A program made the position numbers and the translations under genes. This document shows, one piece after another, positions 1 through 11,707 of a stretch of 64,000 bases of DNA. Numbering within the stretch: the stretch's first letter is position 1; the number at the start of each line of letters is the position of its first letter. The notes under the pieces were generated by a model. That model was not told where the DNA came from, searched no databases, and saw only the letters and a program-made list of their open reading frames with translations. The stretch comes from Asterochloris sp. CNOR1 (lineage: Eukaryota > Chlorophyta > Trebouxiophyceae > Trebouxiales > Trebouxiaceae): the NCBI GenBank assembly GCA_963969365.1, contig OZ017760.1, positions 496,001 to 560,000 on the forward strand. Reading direction: 5' to 3'.

Positions 1-2026
1 AGCGTGCACCTGGTTGCTGAGCCATGTATCAGACCTTGAGAGGGTATCCAGCAGTGGGCTTGGTCAAGAGGGTGCCGGCCTACCAGAACCGCAACTGCTG
101 CCGCCTCAGACGCAACGCAGATGGCTTGAGGCCCCAACCATGGTCATGCCTCTGCAGCCCCTGGGCACCCACCTGGAGGCTGTGGACAGCTGCCTCCAGG
201 GTCCACCTTCCGCAATGTGCCAGAGGCTTGGAGGCGGTCTTGACTGAAAGCTTGGTCACTGCAGCCCTGTTCGGAGCACGGTGCACACCTGCAGCCTGTG
301 GGCAGCTGCCTCCAGGTTGCCCTCTCCACGTCTGCCAGGCGAGACTTCAGCTGCCAGCATTCAGCAGCTATGGCGGCAGCCACCAGCACAATGGGGCGCA
401 CCACCAAACTCAAGCAGCCCTCAGCTGAAGACATACCCATTACAGCCCTGTTCAAAGCATGGTAACCACCGTCAGGCTCTTAAACAAGAGCCTCCTGGAA
501 CCACCCCGCGCAGATGAGTTGACAGCCTCCAGCATGAGCAAGTCTGCAAGCACTGGATGGCCCCAATGCTTTTGAAGGAGTGGCTGCATGAGACGAACTG
601 TGTGCAGTCCCAAAGTGTGTACACTGCCCAGTGAAGGCCGATACTAAATCTGCAGCACTTCGCCATGCATGTCAGATGTGCCGGGTACATGCATCTGCAC
701 ACTGCACAACGTGCCAGCCATGGGGTGCATGACTTGTGATGGCAGCGGGCACCAGCCGCGCTCACCTGTTGAGACATTGGCACTGCGCAGGCCAGGTACG
801 ACTGACTAGCCGCAGTCAGGGGGCCTGCGGAGTTGATACAGCTGCCTCCCAGCTGATCCAACCTGGCTCTCTGGGCCCTGGCATCCCTGAAGCCAAGCTC
901 TTTGCTGTTGCTTGCCCACACCAGCCACTTGCCTGTATGAAATCCTTGACTGCAAGGCAAATGCTTGGCCAAGACAAGGTGAAAGAGGTCGGGTTTGCTG
1001 CAGACGCTTGCAGGGCTTCAGAGTGCAACGTCCTGAAGCCAGCACCCAATTAGTCTTTGCTGCAGTGCTGCTTTAGTGGCAACACAAACATCCCCTTTTG
1101 TGGTGTTGCTCAGCCTATCAGCTTGCAAAGGCCCAGAGCGCTCGAGGAGCAAGAAACGCCTTTCAAGTACTCACTGGGCAGCCATGAAAATCTGAGGACC
1201 AGCCGCCGGCTGCTCCAGCATTGAGCACAGTGGATTTGTCCTGAGAGGTTGGCAGTAAAATGTGGTTGTTGCAGCATGCTCCATGGCAGACTGCACTGCT
1301 GTGGCAGTGCCTGGATGGCTATGAGGAGCGCAGCAGGGAGCTTTGCCCAGCACTCCAATCCCCGCTGCTGCTGCTCCACAGTCTCTGGTGACGTCTAGTT
1401 GTCCGGCCACATCACTGCCACGCACATTGCTGGCTGCAATGCCTGGCTGCGGCTTACGATGATACAGCTGTATGGCTGACAGGACTTGAAAAGCGTCCTC
1501 AAGCCACACTGCCTGGCAAAGGCCCAGCGGCAGGCCCAAACGCACGTAGAAATTTCCACCCCAGCACGCCAGAGTTGATCAGGCTGCGTCCAGGTGCCTC
1601 CATGCTGGATTCTCACTCCTGAAGCTCATATATGGCGGCTTCAAAGCTGGGACGCCACACAAGCATCCCCAGAGGTGAAAGCGGAGCCCCCTAACTCCTG
1701 CTCTGCCAGTGCCATCATCCTCAGTCCGGCTCCCTGTGATTCCACTGAATCAACCCACCAAAATAGAAAGCCAATGGCTTCTATTTGCAGCCGGCCACGT
1801 AAATCATACTTTATCGAGCTCAAAACCTCTGTAGAAGGCCGCCATGGCCCACAGAACCGAACCCATGGGGCAGCTGCAGCTGCACGGCCCTGGCAAGCAG
1901 GCTGTTGCCAGTGGCGTCCGCCGAGCGGCCTGCAGGTGTGCCAAGCTGGCCGCATCGGCTGCCCCTGCATCGCACGGGGTTCACCGATGCTGCTGTGGCA
2001 CATTATGCCAGTCATGAGACAGGGGT
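1..2026. other. No supported gene; degenerate repeats
   Basis: I see no exon here that matches a known family. Open frames exist on both strands (for example a 241-codon minus frame at 1641-2366), but they are rich in Ala, Gln, Cys and Trp, as expected from the CTG/GCA-biased base composition of this genome, and lack conserved-looking blocks. Imperfect repeats are visible: the segment near 254-290 (CAGCCCTGTTC core) recurs near 436-470, and the CTGCCTCCAGG motif recurs near 186 and 306. These could be intronic echoes of a gene lying off the left edge. Confidence 0.4.
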
Positions 2027-2143
2027 GTGGCGCGGCTGCATGCGCAGCAAGCACTGCTAACTCCATTATATGCCACATACGTGCTGCCATCAGCTGCTGC
2101 ACTACGTCCCTGGCTGGTTTTCCAGCAGCTGTGCCTGCTGAAT

Positions 2144-2470
2144 GATATTGGCGCACATCTGCGTGCTGCTCAGTGCAACAAGCTGGCAGCCAGGCATTGG
2201 CCCCAGCATGCAGTTTTTGCGGCAGCGTATGGAGGCCAGAGCTGGCACAGCTTTTCAAGGCAACAGCTGCAAGTCTCTGCTTGCAGGCGCAACAAGCGTC
2301 AGCAGTCGCGCAGGCAGGCCGCAGCAACACTGCAGGCGCGGGCGGAGCCTGTGTCAGCAGGGACACAGGCCATGGCTGAGGCAGGTGTCAGCACCATGCA
2401 GTCGTCAGCACAGGCAGGAGCCCCGCAGGCATCGCAAGCCCCCGTTCTGCGCGGCCATGAAGGTGCACTC
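2144..2470 (+). other. Candidate transit-peptide exon of phytoene synthase
   Basis: An open plus frame rich in Ser, Arg, Gln and Ala with few acidic residues lies about 0.5 kb upstream of the first certain phytoene synthase exon. That composition fits a chloroplast transit peptide, which the enzyme should have because it acts on plastid membranes. I could not fix the start codon or the splice to position 2980, and two overlapping frames look similar, so this is only a candidate. Confidence 0.2.
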
Positions 2471-2979
2471 ACTTATCAGGCACCACACCGTCTTCAAACA
2501 CCAGTCTGCGCATCAGATGATGCACTGGGTTCTCTAGTTGCAAGCCGGCTGTCTTGCAGCTCAAAGTCTGAACTGAGCTACCTGGTCTCTTGGCCCCCCT
2601 ATGCAAGAGAGATTGCTTAAGACACATTGGCACTATGCAGGTCTGTGCCTTGCAGCCTGCACATAGCTTGCATCTCATTGCTCTGCTGAGCATGCCCTGC
2701 TGCAGTCCAAGGAGCAGCCATTCAGCCTGCACTAGCCGTAGCATTGCTACAGGCATCAAGGATGAAGTGATGAGTCTGACTGGGCATCGCATTTTCCCTC
2801 CCTTCTGCTGTGGTGGAGGACCACATCAGGCAGGCGTGCCTGCATCAGCAGCAGCACACCCTTAGGCTGTGCTCTCACAAGCTACTTTGCAGGTGATCAA
2901 AGTCTGTCCCTGCTGTATTGCAAGGGAGCAGGGCGTCATGCGGGCCCGCCTGTCGCACCACCAGCAAAAACTGCTGTAG

Positions 2980-5900
2980 GCTCACAAGTATTCCTTGGAG
3001 TCAGTGATCTGGCTCATCAACCCCTCCCCTGCCCTGACTGCAGTGGAGGAGCGCGCCATGCAGGCCTGCATACAGCACCACCAGCAGCACCCCCACGGGC
3101 TGCAGCTGCCCAATCGGTGGGGCGCCTCTGGGCTTGACGACGCTTTCAGCCGGTGCGGGATTGTGACAGAGGGGTACGCCAAGACCTTCTACTTGGGGAC
3201 GCAGCTCATGACGCCAGAGAAGGCCCGCGCTGTGTGGGCTGTGTATGTCTGGTGCCGACGCACTGACGAGCTGGTGGACGGGCCAAACGCCTCGCGCATC
3301 ACGCCTGCAGTGAGTCTTGGGGTGCTTGGCAGGGGGACTGCTGAGCGGCCTGTGGCTTGACCTATGGCTTGCCTAGCTGCCTGCTATGTCAGCAGTGTCT
3401 GAATGGCTCCTGGATGAGCTGGTCAATGGGGCCTTTTATTACTTTCAGCATGTCTGTCCCCCTGGGGCCGCTGTGCTGGACCTGAATAGACAGCAGCAAG
3501 CTGGTGCTCCTGATTGATGCTGTTGTGCACCTGCTGGTGGCAGGCATGGCTGCCAGCTGTAAGGGGTGGCAGATGGTGTGCCCATGCAACAGTGGCAGAG
3601 GGCGGCTGTCAACATCAGCCCGGTTAAGTGGCAATGGGGCCTGGGTCTGCAAGAGGGGCCTCAGCAGCTGTTTCTTGGCTGATGTCCCGAGCTCAGCTCG
3701 TCAACATCCCTCTTTGTTTGCGACTCTGGGCTGGTGGGGTGAGTGCCTGGTGGGCAGCTTTGAGGGTGACTTGAAGGTCTGTAGTGAGATGTCTGCTGCT
3801 GCTACCTGCAGGCTCTGGACCGATGGGAGGAACGTCTGGAAGGCATCTTTGAGGGGCGGCCCTATGACATCCTGGACGCAGCCCTTACCCACACAGTCTC
3901 TCAGGTGCAGACTGGTGGAGCTTGCTCAACTGGGGCTGGGATAAGCAGGCAGCTGCCTGCCTGATCTTACAGGGGTGCAAAGAGCTTAGTTAGGCTGCAA
4001 CTCTGGCTGACAAAGGTGTCTTAGGTGGATGGGCTACCGCTGCATGAGCCGTGCCTGCCGTGTGCAGCAGCTACATGCAACATATTCGCACTGGGACGCA
4101 GCCTGCCTAGGTAGCTCACTGTGCATGCCAGACTCCATTGAGGTGTGCCTGGAGCTCACCAGTCATGCTCGCTGGCTGACATGCTGCAATGTTGCGTGAG
4201 GGCCTGCATGCTACGCAGGCGTGCAAGGCTGATTACCACTGGGTCACCTCTGCATGATGGTGCTGTTTCTGGGAGCTCACCTGCATGATGCCACTGAAAC
4301 ACAGGTCAGTTGCAACTTTATGCATGCCTGCAGTTCCCCGTCCACATTCAGCCCTTTCGCGACATGATTGACGGCATGCGCATGGATCTTGTGAAGGACC
4401 GCTACGAGACCTTTGACGAGCTGTACGAGTACTGCTACCGCGTGGCAGGCACTGTGGGACTGATGACCACGCCCATCATGGGCATCGACCCCGCCTACAA
4501 GGTGAGATCTGTGGGACTGCTGCTGCTGGGCAAAGGATGCTGAAAGCCAAGGCGATGTGGGCGGTTTGTGATGGGCCAGTACTTGGAGGGAATAGGAACA
4601 GCCTGGCGCACCCTGTATGGTGCATGCTATGCGCACATCTTAGCTGCGGTCAAGAATGGGGCTAGGATTGCAGCCTGGCCACCTTTCAGTTGTGCATACC
4701 CGCACAAAAGCAGCAACCAAGCAGTGTTGCTCTGCCCTCCGCATCTGCAGGATGGGTCCAGGGGTGTTTGTTTCATGGTGCGTGTGACCTGACCGTTAAA
4801 AGCAGGACCTGGGAGCCGTCCTCAACCTGTGTGCTCTCACAGGGCGACCTGGAGCCAGTGTACAAGGCAGCCTTGGGCCTGGGCACGGCCAACCAGCTGA
4901 CCAACATTCTGCGCGACGTTGGAGAGGATGTGAACGAGCGCAACCGCGTCTACATCCCCCTTGATGAGCTGCGGGAGTTTGGCATTCCTGAGCAGGCGGT
5001 GAGGAGCTGGGCTGCTCACTTGGCAGCGTGCCGGCAAGGTTGATCTGAGGGTGCTGCGAGGTCAAGGACACCTGAAAAGCCACAGGAATGTGGCACTTCT
5101 CACCAGGCTTCAGCAGTCAGCAGTGTGATGTGTTGGCCTCTGTGATGCATCTGCGCAGTGAGTAGGCATGCTCATGTGCAGAGAGAGGTGTGTGATAGAC
5201 CAGCCTAGCTGCCTTTCCCTGCATAAGCGTGGGCGTCTTTGCATAGTCGTTCATAAGCCAGGGCAACTGCCCAATGATGTCAAACATTTTGAAGGCACTC
5301 TTGGCACTGTGCAAGGACACACAGGGTGGATTGTTGGTGCTAGGGGACTTTTCTAGTATCAGTCCGTTTGGGTGCTAGCAGTCTTGTGGGGCAGGCAGGC
5401 CTAGGGTGGGGCAGGGAGCTGCATCACACTGCGCCTGCCTTGCCTGACAGCCTGAGGTGCTGCTGGTGGCATGGAATATGCTTGTGAACATCGCTTTTGT
5501 GCATGATCTGCAAGGGGCCTTGCAGCTTACTGCTCAACATGCGACCGGCGGCATACAGGCCCTTGCAGCCTGTGAGTCCTGTGCCCTTCACAAGCGTCTC
5601 CACTCCCTGTGCAGATGACAGCAGTCTGCCCCAGCAGCCGCACCCCTCTGCATTGTGGCAAGCAATCGTATTGCCATGGCTTGATGCAGAGCAGGGCCTG
5701 GTTTATGGGCTGCACAGAGCTGTCAAGCCAAAGCTTGCAGGAGGTGAGCTTGATGCTGGGCAGTGCATACTCAGCTGCTTGCTGCAGGTGGGTGATGGCA
5801 GCCTCATCTACCCCAGCGGGCAGGTGGACGAGCGGTGGCGGCATTTCATGGAGCGCCAAATAGAGAGGACACGAAAGTACTTTGCGCAGGCAGAGGCGGG

Positions 5901-6690
5901 GGTCGACTTCCTGGACAAGGATGCCCGATGGCCAGTCTGGTGCGTTGCCCTGTCAATCAGCCAACAGATTTGTGCTGTGGCCAGGAAGCAATGAAACATC
6001 ATGTTCTCAGGTCTGTCAGGTCCGATGCATGATGTGCTGGCAGACATGTGCTGCAAAAGCCCAGGCAGGCATCCAGCAGGCTAGATGCACAGTCATAGTC
6101 AAGTGAGCGTCTGCGCTGCCTGAGGGCTGGTGAGCCCCACCACAAGCATGGCGCAAGCTTAGTGGCTGCTCGCTGCTCCCTGAGGAACCTCAGGGAGGGG
6201 GAGTATTTCGTCAGCCCACTGCTTGGTGGGTGTTTGTGCAGCTCAAGGCCCTCTGCATGTGGCTGACTGAGCTGCCAGTATTTGGCTGTTGGCTCCCACC
6301 TGCTAGGACCTGGTTTTTTGTGGTGCATCAAACAGCATCACCCAGTCTGCATCTCCTTGACATTCTGCAGACCTGCAGTGATCTTATGTGTGTGTCCAAA
6401 CCCCCTGACAGAAGGCCTAAACCTCTAGATGTGTTGGCAGCATGCAGCAGGCACAACATCCAGCTGCCCCGCATCGCTGAGTGGAAGCTCCTGTCCCTTG
6501 CAGGTCTGCGCTGATCCTGTATCGTCAGATCCTGGACGGCATTGAGAAGAATGGGTACAACAACTTTTCCAAGAGGGCCTACGTGCCCAAGTGGAAGAAG
6601 CTGGCTTCCCTGCCTTTTGCTGCTGTTCGTGCTCAGATGGCCTCTAACCTCAAGGCCGCCAACCAGCCACAGGCGGCCGCCTCCCACTAG
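2980..6690 (+). CDS. PSY: Phytoene synthase (chloroplast carotenoid pathway)
   Basis: This enzyme condenses two geranylgeranyl diphosphates to phytoene, the first committed step of carotenoid synthesis, in the plastid. Six exons were read: 2980-3309, 3812-3904, 4334-4501, 4843-4998, 5788-5939 and 6504-6690 (TAG). Junction phases agree throughout and give 361 residues of mature protein. Both Asp-rich substrate-Mg binding motifs are present: DELVD in exon 1 (after WCRRT) and DVGED in exon 4 (after TNILR). The family blocks [38 protein letters not shown] and [12 protein letters not shown] are also recognisable. The first certain exon opens inside the protein, so the start codon and transit peptide lie upstream and are unresolved. 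Exon 5 opens with an atypical stretch ([10 protein letters not shown]) where other family members usually have a short acidic segment. No paralogue is seen in the window. Confidence 0.95.
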
Positions 6691-7387
6691 CTGCAAGGCA
6701 GTTTGACAGGGAACGACGGCCGCTCAAAGTGGGCACTCAAACTCAGCTCAGGCCAGAAGTTCCACAAAGACTGTGATTTGGATCAAATTTGGCTGCAGCT
6801 GCAGAGCCGCCAGCTGGCCAGCCTCTTGCTGTCAGTGGGCAGTGGCATTACCTTAGGCATTGAGTACACTTGTTCATGATCAAAAGACCATCATGGCAGT
6901 TCTAGGCCACGCACCCTGTTTGCAACTTGTAGCTTTAGCCCCAGTCCTGCCAGGGCATCCTTGGCTTCGCCTGTTATTCCTCACTGGTGTCTGCTGTGGC
7001 TGATGTGTCTGGCAGACGTCTTAGTTCTGTCTCAAATAGCGCCTGGCAATTGCTGGGTCTGTCCCCCTGCTCTGTTGCAATGAACTGCCAAATGAGCAGA
7101 CATTCATTCAGCACTGTAATCTACCTCTCATTTGTCTGCACGCAGCTGTGGGCACAGGACATCTGCAAATCCCCCAATTCATTAGGTCATTAGATCTGCG
7201 TGGGAAGGCTGGGTACACTGCAACATGCTGTCAGCAACCAATCGGCATGTCATGCTGACATTCAGATGTCACGATCAGGCAAAGCTTGACATGCTGCGTC
7301 CGCAGCATCGGCGACAACAGAGCAGCCCCTGCATCTCTAGGCTCTGTACTCGAGGTAACCTGCAGGTCCTGGCTGCTGGCAGGCAGC
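6691..7387. other. Intergenic region between PSY and next gene
   Basis: No coding exon is supported. A TGTAA pentamer, the usual green-algal polyadenylation signal, occurs near 7116, about 425 bases after the PSY stop, and could end that transcript. The rest, up to the ATG at 7388, should hold the promoter of the next gene; I see no clear TATA box. Confidence 0.4.
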
Positions 7388-10300
7388 ATGGAGCAGCCGC
7401 ATCCGCACCCCAACAAGGTGCGCACTGCTGGGCAGGCAGTCTGCTGCATGCCTGCTCCAGCTGCATTGACCCTGTGTTGCCGACGACTGCATGCTTTGAC
7501 TTGCATGCCAGTGTCTCATGTCAACTGCATCGCTGGTGCAGGCACCGGACAACAGCCAGCAGCTGCAGCAGCTGATGCTGGCCCCTCTGCAGGCAGCAAT
7601 GCTCCCCCTGCGGCCCCCAGGCATGCAGGCTCCGAGAGCACGCAGGCCGGCCTCAGGAGCCATCCTGTTGAAGGTCAGGCGTACTGGCAGCTGGCCCTTG
7701 CACTGACACACTGCACAGGAAGGCTGTTCAGCTTCAGACTAGACTCACGTTGCAGCATGGCAAGATGCCTTGCTGTTGGTACCCACCTGTTTGCTAGCAA
7801 CTTTGTCATGAGCAGATGTTGTCAGGAGCATGCCAGGCTGTTGGAGGTCAGTGACCTTCATGGGCCAGATATGTAGCACGTGCAGGTGGTACTAGCAGGG
7901 TTCTTGAGCAGCATGCTTGTCCAAGAGGTGCCGCCTGAGACAACCCCTTAGCTGCCTGCCATTGTGCTCTGCCCCCCGCGAAGGCAGGGCCGCACACAAG
8001 TCTATGCTGCAGGTCTGGTTGCACTGCCACTCAGGTAAGCAGGGGCCTCTGAGCTGACATTTGAGTGCACTGCCTGCAGACCTGAAGTCACCAGGCGACA
8101 GAAACAGTCATGCGGAGACGTCATCACCTGACATTGAGAATGCGCTCAATCCTGAGGAAGGGATGACTGCAGGGCCCCAGGCCTCACAGCCTCGCAGGAG
8201 GCGGCAGGTGCGGTGCTGCTTGGCCTGAAACGCTGTCAACGCCAAGCATGAGTGGAAGCCTGAGGGCGTAAGAGTAGTGAGCCACAGGCATCACAGCCCT
8301 GCAGGGCGCAGCAGCTAATGCGCCACCTGTGGCACAGAGGTCTCACTACTGTGCATGCTTGTGTAGGGTTTAGGGTTTAGGGGAGGCATAGGGGTGCAGG
8401 GCCACAGGACTCGCGGCTTTGCAGGGCACAGCAGGTCAGGTGTTGCTCAGGGCAGAAGGCTTGCACTGCTGCGCATAGGCTTCTGTGGAGGCCTGAGGGG
8501 CCGGGATGGCCCTTTGCAGTTCTGCACGAGGCAGCAGGCGCCAGCTCTTGGATGGTCAGCATCAGCAGCAGCAGGAGCATGCCTCCATGCCTGGACACTT
8601 GTTTGTGCACCGCTGAGGCTGCCCCCTTGCAGCATCTCATTCCTGTTGCGCTGCCCGGAGCAGCAGCATCTCGGCCGATCCCTGCACCAGTTAGACCCTG
8701 AAACCTTGGAAGTCTAACACTTACCAACTAACAGTTAGCAACTGGCCCGCTCCTGCCTGCAGCTCTTCCAGCGGGCGCTCTCTGATGCATGGCTGCAGCA
8801 GAGGATATCATTGCTGACACCAAGCTGGCCCCCCTATGCCCTGTTAACTGCTGTAGCAGCAGAGTGTGCCCTCCACCAGTGGGTGCGCCTTCAGGCGCAG
8901 AGCTGACTGGCAGCGGCTTGTTCTGTGCCTGCAGCTGCAGCAGCAGAGCATGCCCTCCACCAGCGGGCGCTCCTTCATGGACTCGATAAACCAGAATCGG
9001 GGCCTCAAGACGGGGCTCACTGCCGGCCTCGTGCTCCTGGGCGGGACGCTGCTGTTCTCTATCGTGAGGGTGGTCATGAAATATAATGCCCCAGACGCCA
9101 AGAAAAAGCGCAACATCAACAAAAACCTGGTGAGGACAACTGATGACACCCGCTTTTTGGACAGACTGCTTTGCTTCCTGCTGTGGTGCCTGTGTGCCTG
9201 CTGCCTGCTGGATGAAGGAGCTGGTGTCATGATTGCCTGCGTCCAACTGCCTGTGTCCAGCACCTGTTACCCTTCAGGGCCTGCTGCAACCCATCTGATT
9301 GTGTTTGGCCTGTGCAGGGGTACAGCCTGCATGCTCTTTGACAGCAGCCAGCAATGCTGCTGCAGCACATGTCACTCTGGCTGACATTGCTTTCATGTTG
9401 GGGCTGCAGTTTGTGGTGGAGTCTCTGGCCAAGTATCTCCCCTCCAAGCGGCAGGAGCTCACCCCAAGTGAGGCACTGCACTGCTTGTTGTCATGCTGGA
9501 AGCTCTGCAGTGGCCTTGTCTTTGCCTACAGCCTGCAGTCTCTGTCGAAAGAGGCCTGGAGGCTTCCTTAGACAAGTTGAGCTCCACTCGTCAACTCATA
9601 TGTTACTAATGGGCTCCCTGTCAGCTGCCATGACAGCCCCTAGCGTCACAAAACCTGCAGCCATATCGGCCGTCCTCTGGCTGCCTCCCGGGGTGACACC
9701 TGCTGTGTGCACAGGACATACTGCCCCGTCCCACTGTGCAAGTGATGCCCCATTTGGCGCAGATGCATGCAAGCCTGGATCCTGCTGCTGCCTGCATGGT
9801 CGAGCCCGCTCTCATATCGACTGCACTGCCTGCCAGACTCAGCATGCGCCCTGCCCAGCCGTGCAGGCTCCATGCAGGTGCTGCCCCTGCAGCTGCTGCC
9901 TTGCCCAGCCCGTATGGCTCACCACAAAAGAGCGAATTTCCTTTGCTGCCTATCATGCAGGTACGGTGCAGGGCATCATAGGGCGCACAGGCTTCAGCCC
10001 AACAGAGGCCTTCCGCAAGTACCTCTGGTTTGCGCTGCGGGAAAGGAAGTTTGACCAGGACGCAGTCGACGACCTAGTGCAGCTGAAGATATCGCTCAGG
10101 CTGCAGGACTCTGAGGTGGGGTGGGTGACCCAATGTTCAGGCAAAGCATGCAGGAATTTTCTGTATGTCCAGTCTGCATTGGATTGTGCTTGACATGTTT
10201 GCGGCAGAGAGCAGGCTGCTTGAGATGCATTTCATCCCCGGTGGTGCTGAAAAGCATGCTGCCTGCGGCTGCAAGACACGCACAGAAGTCTAATCTCAGG

Positions 10301-11707
10301 GGCACTGACGTGACGTTTGCAAGACAGCACACTGGCAAGAACTCTGAGGTATCAAGAGAGCAGGTAGAGCAAGAGTTAGCCCTGACAGCATGACCCCTAT
10401 GCCATTCAGCTCTTGGCAATGGTGATTTTGTCCCCTGCAGGCGCTTGACACACTGCCAGGGCGGGCGTAGCGCATGTCCATACATAATGGCAGTTGGCAG
10501 TCATATTATACTGACTCTTGTAGGTGCACATGTGCAGGTCGCTGACGCGCTGAAGGAGAGGGCAGAACGCATCTACAAGCAGTACGGCAATGTGATGATG
10601 GACGTGGCAGGCATGAGCAAGGCAGGCATTGACAGGAAGGCTACCTGCAGGGGCCTGTTCTCCAAGCTATTGTATCTGGCAGGTGAGTTCTCGGGAACAG
10701 TGTTGCACTGGGCCAGTTGGGTACTGAATAGCGTGCTGTGTTGGCAAGGCTTCGTTATGCCTGTCCTGTTGCAACATGCTGGTGAGTGCCCCAGTAAGGG
10801 AGAGTCTCCAGATAAGCAGAACTGGTATTCACAGCAACTTGACGAATGCCATCTGCAGGGGCTGTTCTTCATGAGGCTGCAGTGTTTGGCACTTGGGCTA
10901 CGCAGGACTGCTTGGGGCTCGAGCAGTTGTTTCATGAACATCCGCTGTGCCGGCAAGCCTGGGGGCGTGCAAGGAGGGGCACCGTTGCTGCAGCGTGCTG
11001 AATGATTGCTGACAGACTGCTGATGGTCAAATGAGCAAGGCTGGCTCTGGCAAATGGCCACTTGCAGGGTCCTGTCGTCTGAGTTGCTGCATCTGGCTGG
11101 TGGGCCTGAGATTCCTTCCATGCAGCAGGACTGCCCTGCTTTAGGGCTGTGTACTGCGCACATGGGGGACCATGCTCACGCACTTGCCCTGGTCAGCAGC
11201 AGGGGTGTTTCGGGGGCCGGCTGCGTGTGGCAGGTGGTCTTGCCTCAGGGAGCTGTGTGGGTGCCTGCAACTGGTAACTGTGACAGCTGCAGTGCAGCCT
11301 CACCATGCTGGCCTATGCCTGGAATGTTGTGCAGGCAAGTTCTTCAAGGCTTGTGCAGGCTGCACATTGCAGTGCTCACCAGATGGCGGCTGGCAGCGTG
11401 TCCAGGCCATTGTACCCTGGCAGGAATTCCTGCTCAGGCCTGGTTGCCTGTCTGCAGTAAGCATAAGCAAATCCCCTCCAAATTCTTGTTTTCTTCAGTT
11501 GTGCTGCTGAAAAAGGCTGGCTGCCTGCTTGCAGAGAGCGAAAGCCTGATCTCCCAGGACGCTGCTGGTGCCAAGGCAGATGTGGCTGGCGTCTTTGGAG
11601 CAACAGCAGAAGACTGCGATCAGCTGCGCATTGTCAGTCTGCAGGAGGTTGACTTTGACGAATTGGAAAAGCAGTTCAAGACCTTCGACAAGGAAAATGG
11701 ACAGTGA
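7388..11707 (+). CDS. Conserved single-pass membrane protein, function unknown (343 aa)
   Basis: Nine exons join in phase to exactly 344 codons: 7388-7417, 7542-7673, 8013-8034 (22-base micro-exon), 8080-8207, 8941-9129, 9410-9467, 9961-10115, 10538-10682 and 11535-11707 (TGA). Residues 1-104 are low-complexity and basic (PRRRRQ at the end). One transmembrane helix lies near residues 129-147 (GLTAGLVLLGGTLLFSIVRV), followed by a basic KKKRNINKN stretch. The C-terminal ~190 residues are helical and look conserved (GRTGFSPTEAFRKYLWF, MSKAGIDRKA, ATAEDCDQLRI). The pattern resembles unnamed plastid-envelope proteins of the green lineage, but that is recollection rather than proof. An alternative start at the Met of exon 5 would give a ~236-residue protein. 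Function is not assignable. The long intron before the last exon carries degenerate copies of the preceding exon end. Confidence 0.8.
8364..8383 (+). repeat. Short interstitial TTTAGGG-type telomere motif
   Basis: About two and a half units of the plant/green-algal telomere repeat (AGGGTTTAGGGTTTAGGGG) lie inside an intron of the membrane-protein gene. The tract is too short to be a chromosome end. It may be a repair scar or chance. Confidence 0.6.
10760..11105 (+). repeat. Intronic echoes of exon 8 end and its splice donor
   Basis: The exon 8 end with its donor (about 10645-10690; CTGCAGGGGCCTGTTCTCC, then CTGGCAGGTGAG) is followed in the intron by degenerate copies. One is near 11060-11105 (TTGCAGGGTCCTGTCGTC, then CTGGCTGGTG) and a shorter one is near 10760-10790, also ending in a GTGAGT-like site. 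They have lost the reading frame. Confidence 0.6.

Noticed and set aside
1641-2366. 241-codon minus-strand open frame
   Set aside because: Composition follows the CTG/GCA bias, no domain-like block, and it overlaps the candidate transit-peptide region of phytoene synthase.
8364-8383. True telomere or chromosome end
   Set aside because: Fewer than three units, inside a gene whose exons continue on both sides.
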